Shown piece after piece: positions 43,024-53,267 of a stretch of 64,000 bases of DNA. A program made the position numbers and the translations under genes. The notes under the pieces are model-generated. The model was not told where the DNA came from and did not search any database. It saw nothing but the letters and a program-made list of their open reading frames with translations. How positions within the stretch are numbered: the stretch's first letter is position 1; the number at the start of each line of letters is the position of its first letter. The stretch is from Ruegeria sp. A3M17 (GTDB taxonomy: Bacteria > Pseudomonadota > Alphaproteobacteria > Rhodobacterales > Rhodobacteraceae), in contig NZ_QOCF01000014.1 in assembly GCF_003318255.1 (NCBI RefSeq), positions 62,001 through 126,000 of the forward strand. The letters run 5' to 3'.

Positions 43024-44178
43024 TTATTCCGCGCGGCCGTTTTCAATTTGCGTCGCGACCCAATGGTGGAAGTTATGTGTCGGGCCATCCATCGCGGGCG
43101 AGAACCGACCGCCATCGAATAGCATTCCATGTCGGCCCTTTTGCATGCCTTCGACCACAAAGACATCCTCTTCGAACACGGTTTTCCACAGCTGCGCGTT
43201 TGAGGCACGCAGCCCGTCATGTTGGGGCGTGTCTTCGATGCTTTTTGCGTAATATAATTCGATATGTTCTACCGTGTTTTCCTGATCGACCGGCTCCAAC
43301 ACGATGGCGAAAGCATGGTCGCGCTGAACGCCCAACAGAACGTTCGGGTACAGCGCTATGTACTCTGCGCCTTCGTCCCATTTGTCGCTTAGCTCGTCGA
43401 AGTCCGGAAAAGTCGCGCCATCCTGATCTGTCAACTGGCGATAGACCATAGTGCCTTGTCCGGAATACTGGCCGCGTACCTCGATGTTATAGTGATCCTC
43501 CAGCCGGGAATAGCTGTTCAGACCGGGATGTACCCACGGCAGGTGATAGCTTTCGCAATAATTCTCGACCGCCAGTTTCCAGTTGGTTTTGACCTCCAGC
43601 TTGAACGACGAGGTTTCACCGCCGTGAAAGACGGGTTTATCAAACTCCTCCCAACGGTCCAGCAGGGCGCCGTGAACCTCTTCGAATTCCGGCGATGTGC
43701 CGTCAACATTCACAAAGATCACGTCGCGCCAGACGTAGGACCGCACGCGGATGAGACCCAGGTCTTCGCGATTGACGTCTTCGTGCTTGTTCTGGCCGGG
43801 ACCACCCACATGCGGGGTTGCGCGCAGCTCGCCTTTCAGGCTGTAGCACCAGCTGTGATAGGGGCAGCGGATTGCGCCGCCGATTTTGCGCGGCGTGTCC
43901 ACCAGGATCATCCCGCGGTGGCGGCAGGTGTTTTGGAAAACGCCAACCTCGCCGTCTTTGTCCCGGACAATCAGCAGCGGCATGCCCAGAAAATCGACTG
44001 GTTTTGCATCGCCTTCTTCCGGAACATCCTTGCCGAAGCCGATCCCGGACCAGTTGGCATACAGCACAGAACGCTTTTCTTCGTCGAAAACGGTCGGATC
44101 GATGTAATGTTCGTTCGGCAGGCCATTTGCGACGTTTACATCGGCCAGAACGGAAGACAGCGCGCTATGCTTGTTCAT
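43024..44178 (-). CDS. Rieske ring-hydroxylating-type oxygenase, betaine demethylase group (GbcA/HpbB/Stc2-like)
   Basis: A 384-residue alpha subunit. The Rieske 2Fe-2S ligands are C85-x-H87 ... C105-x2-H108 (TCRHRG, RCPYHSW). The mononuclear-iron site follows with NYCESYHLPWVH. Enzymes of this group oxidatively demethylate quaternary amines such as glycine betaine or proline betaine. A reductase partner (GbcB-like) is not in this window, so electrons must come from elsewhere. The divergent BCCT gene and flanking DMGDH gene support a betaine substrate. Confidence 0.86.
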   Translation of the reverse strand: MNKHSALSSVLADVNVANGLPNEHYIDPTVFDEEKRSVLYANWSGIGFGKDVPEEGDAKPVDFLGMPLLIVRDKDGEVGVFQNTCRHRGMILVDTPRKIGGAIRCPYHSWCYSLKGELRATPHVGGPGQNKHEDVNREDLGLIRVRSYVWRDVIFVNVDGTSPEFEEVHGALLDRWEEFDKPVFHGGETSSFKLEVKTNWKLAVENYCESYHLPWVHPGLNSYSRLEDHYNIEVRGQYSGQGTMVYRQLTDQDGATFPDFDELSDKWDEGAEYIALYPNVLLGVQRDHAFAIVLEPVDQENTVEHIELYYAKSIEDTPQHDGLRASNAQLWKTVFEEDVFVVEGMQKGRHGMLFDGGRFSPAMDGPTHNFHHWVATQIENGRAE

Positions 44179-44277
44179 CGGGCTCTCCTGAGGTTTTGCT
44201 GGATGCTATTAATCCCTATTGGCGGATTGAACCTGTTGGTCTCAATATCAGAAAAGCTCATCAGAGAGTGATCTCAC

Positions 44278-45183
44278 CTAAACCGAACCTTCCTGTACCT
44301 CTTGAACGATCCAGTTTTTCAGGGCGCGGGCACTGTCTGAGAGTTCTTCATCCGGGCGCCCGACCAAATAAAACTGGTTCGGAGCGGGCACTTGATGTGT
44401 GCCGATAGGAACCAGTTTGCCTGATTGCAGCATGGGTTGGATCAGCCGCTGCCAACCCAGCGCCAGCCCGGCACCCTTGCGCGCAAGCTGCAGCGCGACT
44501 GAATAGCTGTTGACGCGGGATTCAATGGGCACTGTGCCATTGTATCCCAACTGCTGGAACCATTCGGGCCAGGTGGTCCAGGTGCGGTCTTCTGACTCCA
44601 GATGGATCAGCCGTTCAGAAGTCAGATCCTCAAGATCGGCATCTGCAAGCCTTTTTGCCATCTCTGGGCTTCCGACCGGGACTAGCTGGTCGCGAAAGAG
44701 CGGAGTGTGTGACAGGTTGGGATCGCTGTCCCGCCCATAGCGAATGAAAAAGTCGACGTCAGGCCGATCGCGAAAGGGGCGATCCTGTGACAGTTGATCA
44801 ACATTGACTTCGGGCATGTCCCGCCAGAACCGAATGACAGCCGGAGACAACCACAACGCGGCAACCGCTGTTGTCGATCCCACGGTCACCTTTCCGGCCG
44901 TGGACCGGTCGCGGATCATGCTCAGCGTTTTCGAGATGCGCCCGAAGGACGTGGACAGCGCGTCATAAAGCGCCTTGCCATCCTCGGTAAGATCAACGCC
45001 GCGATGCTTGCGTTGAAACAACGGTGTGTCCAGATCGCCTTCTAGCGCCTTGATCTGGTGGCTGACCGCACCAGGTGTGACGGACAGTTCAACGGCGGCG
45101 TTCTTGAAGCTCAGGTGGCGGGCGGCGGCCTCAAAAGCGGACAAGGTTGTCAGCGGCGGCAGGTTGTAGTGGCGTCTGGACAT
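44278..45183 (-). CDS. LysR-family regulator, GcvA type
   Basis: A 301-residue GcvA-type regulator. The HTH block is PLTTLSAFEAAARHLSFKNAAVELSVTPGAVSHQIKALE. It is divergent from the BCCT gene, with the Rieske gene downstream on the same strand. Its position suggests control of the betaine genes on either side. Confidence 0.92.
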   Translation of the reverse strand: MSRRHYNLPPLTTLSAFEAAARHLSFKNAAVELSVTPGAVSHQIKALEGDLDTPLFQRKHRGVDLTEDGKALYDALSTSFGRISKTLSMIRDRSTAGKVTVGSTTAVAALWLSPAVIRFWRDMPEVNVDQLSQDRPFRDRPDVDFFIRYGRDSDPNLSHTPLFRDQLVPVGSPEMAKRLADADLEDLTSERLIHLESEDRTWTTWPEWFQQLGYNGTVPIESRVNSYSVALQLARKGAGLALGWQRLIQPMLQSGKLVPIGTHQVPAPNQFYLVGRPDEELSDSARALKNWIVQEVQEGSV

Positions 45184-45739
45184 GGAAGCTGGTGAATCGT
45201 TTTTCGGTTTAGTTTAATTTTTATCAACTCAGTTTTAGTTTTTTTGAAGGTGAAAGCTATAGCGCTTTTGATGATTTGATGTTTTTCTGGCTCAAGTTAA
45301 AGGCGGATGTCGCATTTTTCGTCAATGCGTCGGTTCTGGCCGAATTTAGAACGGAGCGCCACTATAGTCAGTTCTACCAACAAACGTTGTGTTTTTCGGG
45401 CTTTTCGAGAGAATTTGCCGGACGTCACAAGACGGTACTGCGACACAACGATGTCCCGAACTGACAAACGGGAAAGGTCGAAAGGGGAAGTGAAGGAGGC
45501 GCGAACCCATTCCCGGTTGGTAAGACCGAGTATCGCCTGATTGCACGGTGTGTTGAATTCAATGCAACTCAGAAGGCGTAAGACCATGCGGCGGTGCCGC
45601 ATTTCTGATACACAGAAACGAAACAAGAAAGAGCCGATACGTCTGCTGCAGCACCTTCCCCAACGTTCGAGGCGATTGGGCGAATTGCGTGAAATGCAGA
45701 GGCAGTTTCGCAATTGATACAGCACCACGGAGGAGCAAC
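45184..45739. promoter_or_regulatory. Long regulatory gap before the BCCT gene with an AATTGCG dyad
   Basis: A 556-bp divergent gap without a supported gene. Just before the transporter start, AATTGCG (45683) and CGCAATT (45709-45715) form an inverted repeat with a 19-bp spacer, extended by GAAA/TTTC matches. It is either an operator or a 5'-leader stem. The ribosome-binding site GGAGGAG is 4 nt before ATG 45740. Confidence 0.5.
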
Positions 45740-47566
45740 ATGTCGATACCCGAACCCTTTACGGATCTAGAGATAGAAACGGCCGATGCCGGATTCTATG
45801 AAAATTACAGCGTCCCAATCGCCCTAATCAGTAAGGGCATCATGGTTGCCCTTGTGCTATGGGCACTTGTCTTCCCGGCGAATGCCAACAGCACACTTGG
45901 CAGCTGGAATGGAAAGCTGCTGGAAATCTTCAACAGCTTCTACGTGGTCATTGTCGGCCTGTTTGTCATCTTCCTCGTCATTGTTGCCGTCCTTCCGTCG
46001 ACCGGAAAGCGGGTTATGGGAACTGTGGGCGAAAAACCCGAGTTTTCGAACTTCTCCTGGTTCTCGATGATGTTCGGAGCGGGTCTGGGTGTCGGTCTGA
46101 TGGTTTTTGCCACCGCTGAACCGTTGGGTCTGTGGGGATCGAACCCCGAGGTCGTGGCCGGTGCAGTTGCGGGCAATGATCCGGAGTCCGTTCAATCCGC
46201 GTATCGGTATACCTTCTTGCATTATGGCTTTCATGCTTGGGCAATTTATGTGGTGACCGGCCTGTCGCTGGCTTACTACGCCTATACCCGTGACATGCCT
46301 CTGACCATTCGCGCGGCTCTTACTCCGCTTTTTGGTCGTCTGATGAACGGTTTTCTCGGCCACGTCGTTGACGTTCTGGGCGTTGTTGCAACGATCCTGG
46401 GTGTGTCCGTTACGATCGGGTTTGGTGTCAGCCAGTTCATCGACGGTCTGTATGCAATCACCGGCATGGAATGGATCATGGATTTTGGTGGTGAAGTACC
46501 CACGCCAAGCAAAGTTGGTCTGATCGCAGGTCTGGTTGTCATCATGGGTCTGTCGATCATATCGGCGGTCTCAGGTGTTGGACGTGGTGTTAAGTACCTG
46601 TCGAACCTGAACCTTGTTCTGTCGATCATCCTTCTGGGCACCTTTGTGATCTTCGGCTCTTTCGTATTCGCTATGACGACCTATGGCACAGCACTGTTTG
46701 ACTACCTTCTGCACTTTCTCTCGCTGAGCTTTGGTGCATACGGTCCGTTGTCGACCGAAGCGTTTGCAGCGGCTCTGCCTGCTGAAGCGCAGGCGCATGC
46801 GGCTGACCTGGTGGGTGGCGCAACCAACGCATGGGGCAGCTTTGACGGCTTCAAGAGCGGTCTTGAAGGTGCTGCCGCTCAGTTGAGTGACGACACGCTG
46901 GCGGCTGTTTACGCCGCAGGTGAGCAAGGCCGTCAGTTTGGCTGGCAGTCGGGCTGGACCACCTTCTACTGGGCTTGGTGGATTGCGTTCTCGCCGTTTG
47001 TGGGCCTGTTCCTGGCGCGCATCTCCAAGGGTCGGTCTGTTCGTGAGTTCATTCTGGGCTGCGTACTGGCGCCGGCGCTGGTTTGCTTTGCCTGGATGAC
47101 TGTTCTGGGTGGTACTGCGATTGATCTGGAATTGGCTGGTGCAGCTGAAGGCGCGATCATCGGTGCGTCGAACACCAACAAGCTGTTCGTGACGCTGTCC
47201 TACATGATCGACGGTGGGCTTCTGTCCATGCTGAACGTCATGTGCGTGATCCTGATCATGACCTTCCTGGTGACCTCTGCGGACTCGGGCATTCTGGTTA
47301 TGAACACCATCATGTCCGGTGGCAGCCAGGAAACCGGTATCAAGCACCGCATCATCTGGGGTGTTATCCTGACCGCCGTGATCGGTGCGCTGATCTTGGC
47401 CGCTGGTGAAAACAACCCGATGGACGCGTTGCGCAATGCGATGATCATCGGTGCTCTGCCCTTTACGGTTGTTATGGGGCTGATGATGGTTTCGCTGACC
47501 AAGGCGCTCTATCGTGACGGTCGGCGCGACAAGCACGCTGACACAAGCACGCAGGCTGCTGAATAA
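45740..47566 (+). CDS. BCCT-family betaine/choline/carnitine transporter
   Basis: A 608-residue protein with 12 predicted membrane segments. The BCCT glycine-rich stretch (GAGLGVGLMVF), the YAITGMEW segment and the W-rich signature TFYWAWWIAFSPFVG are present. It is a Na+- or H+-coupled importer of quaternary ammonium compounds. It starts at 45740 after GGAGGAG and ends before a strong terminator, so it is transcribed alone or with a leader. Its neighbours suggest betaine uptake for catabolism rather than osmoprotection. Confidence 0.93.
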   Translation: MSIPEPFTDLEIETADAGFYENYSVPIALISKGIMVALVLWALVFPANANSTLGSWNGKLLEIFNSFYVVIVGLFVIFLVIVAVLPSTGKRVMGTVGEKPEFSNFSWFSMMFGAGLGVGLMVFATAEPLGLWGSNPEVVAGAVAGNDPESVQSAYRYTFLHYGFHAWAIYVVTGLSLAYYAYTRDMPLTIRAALTPLFGRLMNGFLGHVVDVLGVVATILGVSVTIGFGVSQFIDGLYAITGMEWIMDFGGEVPTPSKVGLIAGLVVIMGLSIISAVSGVGRGVKYLSNLNLVLSIILLGTFVIFGSFVFAMTTYGTALFDYLLHFLSLSFGAYGPLSTEAFAAALPAEAQAHAADLVGGATNAWGSFDGFKSGLEGAAAQLSDDTLAAVYAAGEQGRQFGWQSGWTTFYWAWWIAFSPFVGLFLARISKGRSVREFILGCVLAPALVCFAWMTVLGGTAIDLELAGAAEGAIIGASNTNKLFVTLSYMIDGGLLSMLNVMCVILIMTFLVTSADSGILVMNTIMSGGSQETGIKHRIIWGVILTAVIGALILAAGENNPMDALRNAMIIGALPFTVVMGLMMVSLTKALYRDGRRDKHADTSTQAAE

Positions 47567-47590
47567 GCACCGGTCCAAGTGTTGAAACAG

Positions 47591-47618
47591 ACGCCGCCCC
47601 AGTCGGGGCGGCGTTTTT
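47591..47618 (+). terminator. Rho-independent terminator of the BCCT gene
   Basis: ACGCCGCCCC and GGGGCGGCGT form a perfect 10-bp stem with a 4-nt loop, followed by TTTTTCG, about 25 bp after the stop. Confidence 0.9.
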
Positions 47619-47722
47619 CGTTCCGGGTGCCCGTGTCGTTTCCTGCAAACAGATATCGCAATCAGTGAGGTGCGCCGCCGCCGAATCCGTCAGTCTGATC
47701 AGCAAGATTGGAGGATTGCCCC

Positions 47723-49270
47723 GTGAACATTCGTACTGCGACACGCTCGGGCGGACGCTCTGCCCGCCGCGCCCTGCGCACCGCCCCGAACTTTGAAATG
47801 CTGCCTGGCCTGACCAGAGGCATCCCCTTGTGTGAGGTGATGGATGGCGCTCAGGTCGAACGCATCGACAGTGCCTCGATGGACATCCTTGAGAACGTTG
47901 GCGTTCAGTTCCGAGACCCCATCGCGCTGGAAGACTGGAAGAAGGCCGGTGCCAAAGTCGATGGCGAGCTGGTCTTTCTTGATCGCGGATTGGTGCGCGA
48001 GTTGATTGCCACCATACCCAGCGATTTCACTTATCACGCGCGGGACCCGAAAAAGAATGTGCGGCTGGGCGGTAAGCACTCGATCTTTGTGCCGATGACC
48101 GGCGCACCATTCCTGCGCGATCTGGACGACGTGCGCCGAAATCCGTTGCTGGAAGATCTGGCGATGTTCCACAAACTCAGCCACATGATGCCCGCGCTGC
48201 ATTCCTCGGCGCATCACATCGTGGAACCTTATGACCATCCGATCAGTCAACGCCACCTGCGCATCACCTATTCGTCGATGAAACACTCGGACAAGACGTT
48301 CATGGGCATGACCACCTCACCCAAGAACGCCGAAGATGTGATGGATATGTGCGCGATCCTGTTTGGCGAGGAATTCCTTGAAGATTACCCGGTGACCACC
48401 GGTAATTGCAACGGCAACTCGCCGTTGGTATGGGACGAAACCATGCTGGGCGCGTTGCGGGCCTTTTGCCGCCGAAATCAGCCAGTGCTCTGCTCACCCT
48501 TCGTTCTGGGGGGTGCCAACACGCCCGCATCTGTTCCGGCCACGGTAGCCCAGTTGAATGCCGAGGCGCTGAGCGCGCTGGCCTACACGCAGGTCATCCG
48601 CAAGGGGGCTCCGGCGATCTATGGGCACTATCTGTCGACCGTGTCGATGAAGTCCGGTGCGCCGATGGCGGGTACACCCGAGATCAGCCTGATGAATTTC
48701 ATGATTGGCCAGATGGCACGGCATTATGACGTCCCTTGGCGTACTTCGAACACGTTGGGTGGGGCCAAAACCTTTGATGCTCAGGCCGGATATGAATCTG
48801 CCACCACCTTGCAGGCAGTCATGCATGCGGGTGCCAATTACATCTGGCATTCAGCGGGGTGGAATGAGGCCGGGATGCACTGTTCCGTGGCCAAGTTCAT
48901 CGTCGACGCCGAACAATGCGCTATGGCTTACCGCATGGCCGAGGGGCCGAAATGGCACGATTTGGATCAAGCCCTCGCAGCGGTTCCGGATGTTGGGCCC
49001 GGTGGCCACTATCTTGGTCACCCCCATACACAGGACAATTTTCAGAGTGCATTCTTCATGCCCGAGCTGTTCGACAACAACTCGATCGAACAATGGCAGG
49101 CAGAAGGGAGCGTCGAAATCACCGCGCGCGCACTGAACCGCGCGCGTGTGTTGCTGGCCGAGTATGAAGAGCCCAAACTGGATGAGGCGAAAAACGAGGC
49201 GCTGCTGGATTACATCGCCCGACGTGAGCGTGAAATCCCGGCCGCTGATGAGCTGAACCAAAGTTACTGA
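47723..49270 (+). CDS. Trimethylamine methyltransferase (MttB) family protein, non-pyrrolysine type
   Basis: A 515-residue protein started at GTG 47723, which has GGAGG 8 nt upstream; a TTG at 47708 is less likely. The MttB-family motifs are continuous, with no in-frame amber codon, so it is the non-pyrrolysine subgroup that includes glycine-betaine and proline-betaine corrinoid methyltransferases (MtgB, MtpB). No corrinoid-binding (MttC-like) or MtgA-like partner is nearby. The next gene on the same strand is the HpbD-like epimerase, so methyl transfer from a betaine is likely. Confidence 0.85.
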   Translation: MNIRTATRSGGRSARRALRTAPNFEMLPGLTRGIPLCEVMDGAQVERIDSASMDILENVGVQFRDPIALEDWKKAGAKVDGELVFLDRGLVRELIATIPSDFTYHARDPKKNVRLGGKHSIFVPMTGAPFLRDLDDVRRNPLLEDLAMFHKLSHMMPALHSSAHHIVEPYDHPISQRHLRITYSSMKHSDKTFMGMTTSPKNAEDVMDMCAILFGEEFLEDYPVTTGNCNGNSPLVWDETMLGALRAFCRRNQPVLCSPFVLGGANTPASVPATVAQLNAEALSALAYTQVIRKGAPAIYGHYLSTVSMKSGAPMAGTPEISLMNFMIGQMARHYDVPWRTSNTLGGAKTFDAQAGYESATTLQAVMHAGANYIWHSAGWNEAGMHCSVAKFIVDAEQCAMAYRMAEGPKWHDLDQALAAVPDVGPGGHYLGHPHTQDNFQSAFFMPELFDNNSIEQWQAEGSVEITARALNRARVLLAEYEEPKLDEAKNEALLDYIARREREIPAADELNQSY

Positions 49271-49344
49271 AGTTAATCACAAAATTTACCTGCATGGTCG
49301 GTCGGGTGGGTTTGTCCCTTCAATAGCAATACGGAAACCAAGCC

Positions 49345-50448
49345 GTGAAAATCGTTGAGATTCACATCTATAGCCACGATTTACCTGTCAAGAATGGCCC
49401 TTACACAATGGCCAATGCCGAGGTCTGGGCGCTGGATACCACATTGGTCAAACTGGTGGCCGACAACGGTTTGGTCGGATGGGGAGAGACCTGCCCGGTT
49501 GGCCCCACATGTGCTGAGGCCCACGCCGCTGGTGCTCGGGCTGCGTTGGCTCAGATGGCCGAAGGACTATTGGGTGCTAAGGTCTCTCCGCTAGGGCTGC
49601 ACCGACGGATGGATGGCCTTTTGAACGGACACAACTATGCCAAGGCGGCTATCGACATCGCGGCATATGATCTGCTGGGCAGGCGATTTGGGATCAGTGT
49701 GTCGGAACTGCTTGGCGGTGCCGAGGTAGACAAGGTTCCGTCATATTATGCGACGGGGGTTGGGGCACCCGACGATATAGCCGTTCTGGCCAGGGAAAAA
49801 TTGGCCGAAGGTTACCCGCGCCTGCAGATCAAGGTTGGTGGTCGGTCGGTTGAAATCGATATCGAAACCATCCGCAAAGTGTGGGAGGCAATCGGCGGGT
49901 CAAGCATGCGCCTGGCCTTGGACGGAAACCGCGGCTGGACAACCCGTGATGCGTTGCGTGTCAGCCGCGAATGCCCGGACATTCCGTTTGTCATGGAGCA
50001 ACCCTGCAACACGATCGAAGATCTGCAAAAGATACGGTCACAAGTGAATCACCCGATCTACGTGGACGAAAACGCCACCAATCTGAATACGGTTATCACT
50101 GCGGCGGGCACTGGTCTGGTGGATGGGTTCGGTATGAAAGTCACGCGGATCGGTGGCCTGCAGCCAATGCGCGCGTTCCGAGACCTCTGCGACGCGTGTA
50201 ATCTGCCTCATACCTGCGATGACAGCTGGGGAGGGGACATTATTGCCGCTGCATGCACACATATCGGCGCGACTGTTCGGCCCGATCTGCTGGAAGGTGT
50301 TTGGCTGGCTGCACCATACATCGAAGGCAATTACGATGCCGAGAATGGAATCAGCATCGAGGGCGGGCATATCCAAGTTCCAACCGGGCCGGGTTTGGGT
50401 GTCGTGCCCGACGAAACCCGCTTTGGCGCGCCGGTTGCGTCGTTCTAA
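49345..50448 (+). CDS. hpbD: 4-Hydroxyproline betaine 2-epimerase (enolase superfamily)
   Basis: A 367-residue mandelate racemase/muconate lactonising-type enzyme, starting at GTG 49345. As I recall the Pelagibaca bermudensis HpbD sequence, it matches closely throughout. The two catalytic lysines fall at the same numbers: K163 in LQIKVGG and K265 in [11 protein letters not shown]. Metal ligands D193, E219 and D241 are present. It inverts C2 of trans-4-hydroxyproline betaine or proline betaine, as the first catabolic step. It forms an operon with two SDR genes. Confidence 0.88.
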   Translation: MKIVEIHIYSHDLPVKNGPYTMANAEVWALDTTLVKLVADNGLVGWGETCPVGPTCAEAHAAGARAALAQMAEGLLGAKVSPLGLHRRMDGLLNGHNYAKAAIDIAAYDLLGRRFGISVSELLGGAEVDKVPSYYATGVGAPDDIAVLAREKLAEGYPRLQIKVGGRSVEIDIETIRKVWEAIGGSSMRLALDGNRGWTTRDALRVSRECPDIPFVMEQPCNTIEDLQKIRSQVNHPIYVDENATNLNTVITAAGTGLVDGFGMKVTRIGGLQPMRAFRDLCDACNLPHTCDDSWGGDIIAAACTHIGATVRPDLLEGVWLAAPYIEGNYDAENGISIEGGHIQVPTGPGLGVVPDETRFGAPVASF

Positions 50449-50459
50449 TGGGGAACATC

Positions 50460-51191
50460 ATGGAGTTTGAAGGAAAATCGGCGTTGGTCACGGGCGCTGC
50501 AGGGGGGATCGGAAACTCTCTGGTGCGCCGCCTACGTGCCGCCGGCGCGCAGGTTGCCGTTGCTGACCGCCTGACCGACGGGATCGAGGCCGAGGCCCAT
50601 CTGCCCGGTGATCTGCTGGACCCGGTCTATGCCGACGCACTTCCGCAAAGGGCAGCAGATGCGCTGGGCGGGTTGGACATTTTGGTCAACAATGCGGGTG
50701 TCATTACGCGGGGTGCCGTCACCGAAACCTCGGATCAGGATTGGTCTCTGTCTCTGGGCGTGAACGTTGAAGCCCCCTTTCGCATTTGCCGCGCTGCGAT
50801 CCCGATTATGGCTGCGAACGGAGGCGGGGCGATCGTAAACACCGCATCCTGCTGGGGCTTGCGCCCCGGTCCAAACCACGCTGTCTACTGCATGACCAAG
50901 GCCGCGATTGCCTCTCTGACCCAATGCATGGGGATGGACCACGCCCATCAGGGCATTCGCATCAACGCGGTTTGCCCGAACGAGGTGAACACGCCCATGT
51001 TGCGATCCGGTTTTGCCAAGCGTGGCTTCGACCCGGACACAGCTGTCGCTAAGCTGGGGCAGACTGTTCCCTTGGGGCACATTGCGGAACCCGAAGACAT
51101 TGCTGATGTGATCCTGTTTTTGGCCTCGGATGCGTCGCGCTATATCTGCGGCGCGGTGCTTGAGGTGAATGGAGGCAAGCCAGTATCATGA
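50460..51191 (+). CDS. Short-chain dehydrogenase/reductase 1
   Basis: A 243-residue SDR. The NAD motif TGAAGGIG and the NNAG motif (LVNNAGV) are present. The catalytic residues lie in NTASCWG (Ser) and Y-C-M-T-K (YxxxK). ATG 50460 has GGGGAA upstream; an ATG at 50448 overlapping the epimerase stop (TAATG) is the alternative. The class is certain, the substrate is not; oxidation of a hydroxyl on the betaine-derived ring is possible. Confidence 0.9.
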   Translation: MEFEGKSALVTGAAGGIGNSLVRRLRAAGAQVAVADRLTDGIEAEAHLPGDLLDPVYADALPQRAADALGGLDILVNNAGVITRGAVTETSDQDWSLSLGVNVEAPFRICRAAIPIMAANGGGAIVNTASCWGLRPGPNHAVYCMTKAAIASLTQCMGMDHAHQGIRINAVCPNEVNTPMLRSGFAKRGFDPDTAVAKLGQTVPLGHIAEPEDIADVILFLASDASRYICGAVLEVNGGKPVS

Positions 51192-51922
51192 ACCGATTTG
51201 AAGGCAAAACCGCCCTTGTCACCGGCGGGCGCAGCGGGATCGGTCGGGCCATTGCTGAACGGTTGCGTCAGGACGGGGCACGGGTTTTTACCGCACAACG
51301 CGGGCAAGATCCCAGGTTCGAAGGGATCGAGGCGGATTTTGGTGATCCGAGCAGCCCGCAATCTGTGGTCAGTCAGGTCGTTGAGCGGGCAGGGCGTCTG
51401 GATATCCTCGTCAACAACGCGGGCATGATGCAGGAAGCCCTTGTCGAGGACATGAGCCTGGAGGATTGGCAGCGCAACCTGTTGGTCAACCTGACGGCCC
51501 CTTTTCTGCTGATCAAGGCGGCGCTGTCCCATCTGCGGCAGACGCAAGGGAACATCGTCAACATCGGCTCCATCGAAGGGTTGGGCAGTAATCCTGGCCA
51601 TGCGGCCTATTGTGCTACCAAAGCCGGGTTGCACGGTTTGACCCGCGCCGTCGCCGTGGATCACGGGGCGGAGGGGGTCCGGTGCAACGCGGTGGCGCCC
51701 GGCTGGATCGACACTGAACTGAACATGGATATCATCGACGCGCAGCCTGACCCGGATGCTTTTCGCCGCGACATTGGCCGCATTCATCCCGTCGCCCGGA
51801 CTGGCCGACCAGAGGAAGTCGCGGCAGTGGTGGCGTTTCTTGCATCTGAAGAGGCCAGCTTTGTCACCGGTCAGATCTACACCGTGGACGGCGGTCGCAT
51901 GACCAAGCTCAGCCTGCCCTGA
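51188..51922 (+). CDS. Short-chain dehydrogenase/reductase 2
   Basis: A 244-residue SDR starting in an ATGA overlap with the first SDR. It has [17 protein letters not shown], a Ser in NIGSIEG and Y-C-A-T-K. The two SDRs share the same fold but differ throughout, so they may act in sequence. Its stop is 4 bp from the convergent FAD-oxidoreductase stop. Confidence 0.9.
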   Translation: MNRFEGKTALVTGGRSGIGRAIAERLRQDGARVFTAQRGQDPRFEGIEADFGDPSSPQSVVSQVVERAGRLDILVNNAGMMQEALVEDMSLEDWQRNLLVNLTAPFLLIKAALSHLRQTQGNIVNIGSIEGLGSNPGHAAYCATKAGLHGLTRAVAVDHGAEGVRCNAVAPGWIDTELNMDIIDAQPDPDAFRRDIGRIHPVARTGRPEEVAAVVAFLASEEASFVTGQIYTVDGGRMTKLSLP

Positions 51923-51926
51923 CAGG

Positions 51927-53267
51927 TCATTCCTTTCCGGAACGCCACTCTTTCCAAATCAGATAGCTATTTGCACCCAAAGAGGCGAACGGCTCAGGCG
52001 GTAGGCGCGGCGGCATCGGTTGAGCCAGGAAATGATCCGCAATGTCCGATCCGCCCTGCGTGACCAACTCCGCAGCAGCCATGCCCTGCAACGTCCCCCG
52101 GGCAATTCCCAAGCCGTTCTGGCAACAGGCCGAGAAGACGCCCTTGTCCAACTCTCCGAATGCCGCTGATCCGTTTCGGCTAAGGCAAAGCATTCCGGCC
52201 CAACGATGCTCCATTCGTACATCGGGCAGATGCGGAAATCGTTCGCGGAACTTGCGGTCATGCACCCAGCCTGCATTGCGCAGGCGCATGGGGCTAGTTT
52301 CGATTGTTGGGTGAAAAGTTGAACAAGACCGGATCAGAATCCGGTCGCCATAGCTGCCCGAAACCCGCCGGACCGAGGTGCCCATCGGATCAGCCGGAGT
52401 GACCGACCAGCGGGATTGACCGCCCAATGTCGTGATCTGTTCAGGCGTCAAACGCTCGGTGATCGACGCGTAAAGGCATATGTGCATCAGTCGGCGTTCG
52501 TAAAAGCCAAAGCTTTCCAGATGGCCGTTATTGGCCAGAATGATCCGGCCCGTCGAAACCTGCGCTTCAGGTGTTTTCACCAGCCATCCCGCGCCTTGTT
52601 TTTCAAAGCAGGTAACGGGAGAGTTTTCGAACAGATCAACCTGTGACGACAGGTGAGAGGACAGAGCCCGAATGTAACCTGCGGGCTGGATCATCACTGT
52701 GCCGGGTGCATAAAGGCCCGAGGAATAGTGCGGACTGCCCGTGATCTCTTGCATCTGTTGGCGATCATAAATGGTGCTGGGCTCTCCCAACCGGTCCAGA
52801 TGTGCGGCGAATTCGCGGTTGTGCCTGTCCCCGGCTCGTGTGGCGGCGGCGTTGAACTTACCGCAGGGGTCGAACATTTCCTGCGGCAGCTCGCATTCTT
52901 CAGCCACGTTCGTCGCAAATCTTATTGCGCGGCGGTTTAGGGCTATGGTTGCGCGGTCCGCTTCCAGTCCGCCTCCGGCGTAATTGTCCGAGGCCAGATC
53001 ATGGGGCAGATCGATCATGAAGCCAGAATTGCGGCCAGCGGAACCTTCGGCAAAACGACCGGCCTCCAACAGGACGACCTTAAGCGCTGGGTCAAGCTGG
53101 CGCAACCGGCGCGCAGCGCTGAGCCCGGCAAACCCGCCGCCGACAATGGTGACGTCGGCTGAGATGTTTTGTTCCAGCCGGGGTAGCGATGTTTGGGGCG
53201 GCAGTATGGCGTTCCACCCCGCCGGCCCGTTCTGTCGTGGCAGCCGTTTTGCAGTATAGGCCGTCAA
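51927..53267 (-). CDS. FAD-dependent amine/D-amino-acid oxidoreductase (DAO family, PuuB-like)
   Basis: A 446-residue DAO-family flavoprotein. After a 37-residue N-terminal extension comes the FAD motif VTIVGGGFAGLSAARRL, then GRNSGFMIDLPHD. The extension and SGRNSGF block resemble PuuB/OrdL oxidases. It is in an operon with an aldehyde dehydrogenase and a DHDPS-family protein, the set that degrades cis-4-hydroxy-D-proline (oxidase, deaminase, semialdehyde dehydrogenase). A gamma-glutamylputrescine-type oxidase is the alternative. Confidence 0.82.
   Translation of the reverse strand: MTAYTAKRLPRQNGPAGWNAILPPQTSLPRLEQNISADVTIVGGGFAGLSAARRLRQLDPALKVVLLEAGRFAEGSAGRNSGFMIDLPHDLASDNYAGGGLEADRATIALNRRAIRFATNVAEECELPQEMFDPCGKFNAAATRAGDRHNREFAAHLDRLGEPSTIYDRQQMQEITGSPHYSSGLYAPGTVMIQPAGYIRALSSHLSSQVDLFENSPVTCFEKQGAGWLVKTPEAQVSTGRIILANNGHLESFGFYERRLMHICLYASITERLTPEQITTLGGQSRWSVTPADPMGTSVRRVSGSYGDRILIRSCSTFHPTIETSPMRLRNAGWVHDRKFRERFPHLPDVRMEHRWAGMLCLSRNGSAAFGELDKGVFSACCQNGLGIARGTLQGMAAAELVTQGGSDIADHFLAQPMPPRLPPEPFASLGANSYLIWKEWRSGKE

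Noticed and set aside
45307..45728. Short frames in the gap before the BCCT gene
   Set aside because: Several frames are open on both strands, none with a ribosome-binding site or family content.
46571..47578. A 335-residue open frame opposite the BCCT gene
   Set aside because: His/Arg-rich translation typical of an antisense frame of membrane-protein coding sequence.
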